A DNA stretch of 64,000 bases from Neocallimastix lanati (nom. inval.) (Eukaryota > Neocallimastigomycota > Neocallimastigomycetes > Neocallimastigales > Neocallimastigaceae). The notes below the pieces were generated by a model. That model searched no databases, was not told the DNA's origin, and was given only the letters and a program-made list of their open reading frames with translations. The translations under genes were made by a program, and so were the position numbers. Location: positions 15,001 through 79,000 of the forward strand of contig JACVTC010000162.1 of the NCBI GenBank assembly GCA_016946835.1, given 5' to 3'. Positions 62,847 to 64,000 of this stretch are shown in pieces. Numbering within the stretch: position 1 is the stretch's first letter; each line of letters starts with the position of its first letter.

Positions 62847-62986
62847 GTTAATTAATAAAATTTTGATACAATTTATCCGTTTTTTTTTTTAACATAATTT
62901 ATTATACAATTTTAAAAAATAAAAGTTTAATTTATAGTTTTTTTTATTAGAATAAAAAGAAAAAGAAATTTTTTTAATATATTCTT

Positions 62987-63110
62987 AATATTCTGTGATT
63001 AATTATATAACGTTACATTATTTAAAAAATTTTTAGTAATATGATATTTTATATATATTATTAAAATTTTTTTAAATAATGTAATATTATATAATTAATC
63101 ACAGAATATT
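62987..63110. repeat. Near-perfect long inverted repeat, about 49-bp arms
   Basis: 62987-63035 and 63062-63110 are reverse complements apart from a few bases (for example ACG against ATA). The outer ends read AATATTCTGTGATTAAT. The 26-nt spacer is pure A/T apart from one G. It has the layout of a small MITE or hairpin RNA. Confidence 0.88.
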
Positions 63111-63114
63111 ACAT

Positions 63115-63261
63115 ATGCTTATTTTTAGTAAAAAATTTTTTATAATATATGATATTTTATGTGTATATTACACCTTGTGCATGCTTATTTTTAGTAAAAA
63201 ATTTTTTATAATATATGATATTTTATGTGTATATTACACCTTGTGCATGCTTATTTTTAGT
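63115..63261. repeat. 66-bp tandem duplication plus partial third copy
   Basis: Units at 63115-63180 and 63181-63246 are identical, followed by the first 15 bases of a third. The unit starts ATGCTTATTTTTAGTA and ends CACCTTGTGC. Because 66 is a multiple of 3 a frame stays open through it, but there is no other sign of coding. Confidence 0.9.
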
Positions 63262-64000
63262 ATAAGTAAGCCTACGTTAAAGTATATATATACTAATATA
63301 TATAATTATATAATTATATATTTATATATTTATATATTTATATATAATAATGAATAATTTATATTGATCCCTTTTTTTTTAATGATATTTTTTCTACATT
63401 AAATTTTTATAATAAAATATATTTATTATTTTAAATAATTCAACCCTTTTGAATTTTGAATTAATTATATAATTTTTGTTCATAAAATGTATTAATTTTG
63501 TAAAAAAATAAAAAGTGGTTCAATTAATTTCTAAAATTACAATAGAAAAAACTAAGAAATTTCTTTAAATATGAAAATTGAGAATACTACATATTTTTTT
63601 CTAAGCCTAAATTTATTTTTCTTATTTTAAAATATAATTATTTATATATAATACTTATATATTTTTATATTTTTGTATATATTTCTTTTGTATATTTTAT
63701 TTGTTTCTTTTTTATATATTTCTTTTGTATATTTTATTTATTTCATTTTTATTATATTTTTCTTTTGTACATTTTATTTAATAACAACAAATAACAAAAT
63801 GAAAGAATGAAAAAAAAAAAAAAAAAAGGAATAGCAATTATATTATATAATGTTAATAATAAATATCATATATTGTAATTAATATATTCAAATAAATAAT
63901 AAAAAGTGTTATATTGCTAATTATTACTGATTTTTATTGATAATATTTAATTGTTAATAGTAAAAGTATTATTTTATTATCTTAAAAATTCTTATTATTT
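63262..64000. other. AT-rich DNA to the window edge, no gene seen
   Basis: Only AT-rich sequence with TATTTCTTTTGTATATTTTAT-like repeats at about 63680-63780. Confidence 0.5.

Noticed and set aside
63115-63357. Possible 80-residue protein with a 22-residue repeat
   Set aside because: The frame exists because the DNA repeat length is divisible by three; composition and context show no coding signal.

Overview
The window looks like nuclear DNA of an extremely AT-rich eukaryote, most probably an anaerobic gut fungus (Neocallimastigomycota). The evidence is very AT-rich intergenic DNA full of homopolymers and short tandem repeats, eukaryotic tRNA genes without encoded CCA that end in Pol III T-runs, LTR, LINE-like and MULE-type transposons, and two bacterial-looking intronless gene types (a GPH sugar symporter and giant non-ribosomal peptide synthetases) of the sort described in gut fungi. 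The taxonomic call is inference. No rRNA or marker gene is present.

Layout. 1-6.6 kb: AT-rich DNA with a decayed solo LTR, a hairpin pair, and a complete small LTR retrotransposon (3472-6389; gag-like ORF, no polymerase) sitting 15 bp upstream of a tRNA-Cys/tRNA-Gly pair. 6.8-7.8 kb: a nest of LINE 3'-end fragments, partly inverted. 8.57-10.0 kb: a GPH-family sugar:cation symporter gene (minus strand) with a codon use much less AT-rich than its surroundings. 10-21.5 kb: gene-free DNA dominated by a heptamer-based satellite present in both orientations. 21.5-26.1 kb: a MULE-type DNA transposon with a frameshifted FLYWCH/DDE transposase and candidate inverted ends; a GC-richer block inside it carries a tRNA-like and a U1-like signal. 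26.1-27.2 kb: low-complexity repeats.

27.2-59.6 kb is a non-ribosomal peptide synthetase (NRPS) locus, all on the minus strand. The main gene (35479-59598) is one uninterrupted reading frame of about 8,040 codons with seven C-A-T modules and a terminal condensation domain. Its first module has a damaged condensation motif and lacks the Asp that holds the amino group. Modules 2, 3 and 7 share one predicted substrate code and modules 5 and 6 share another. Adenylation domains look mosaic, with the substrate-binding half exchanged behind a common N-terminal half. Downstream lies a shorter paralogue (27230-31515), N-terminally truncated and with three frame breaks. Two 5'-truncated LINE copies (31683-34648), bounded by direct repeats of about 55-65 bp, separate the two NRPS genes. 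No thioesterase, phosphopantetheinyl transferase, MbtH or transporter is next to them.

59.6-64 kb is gene-free AT-rich DNA with several near-perfect long hairpins and a 66-bp tandem duplication. Reads were made by eye; domain positions and pairing are approximate unless stated.
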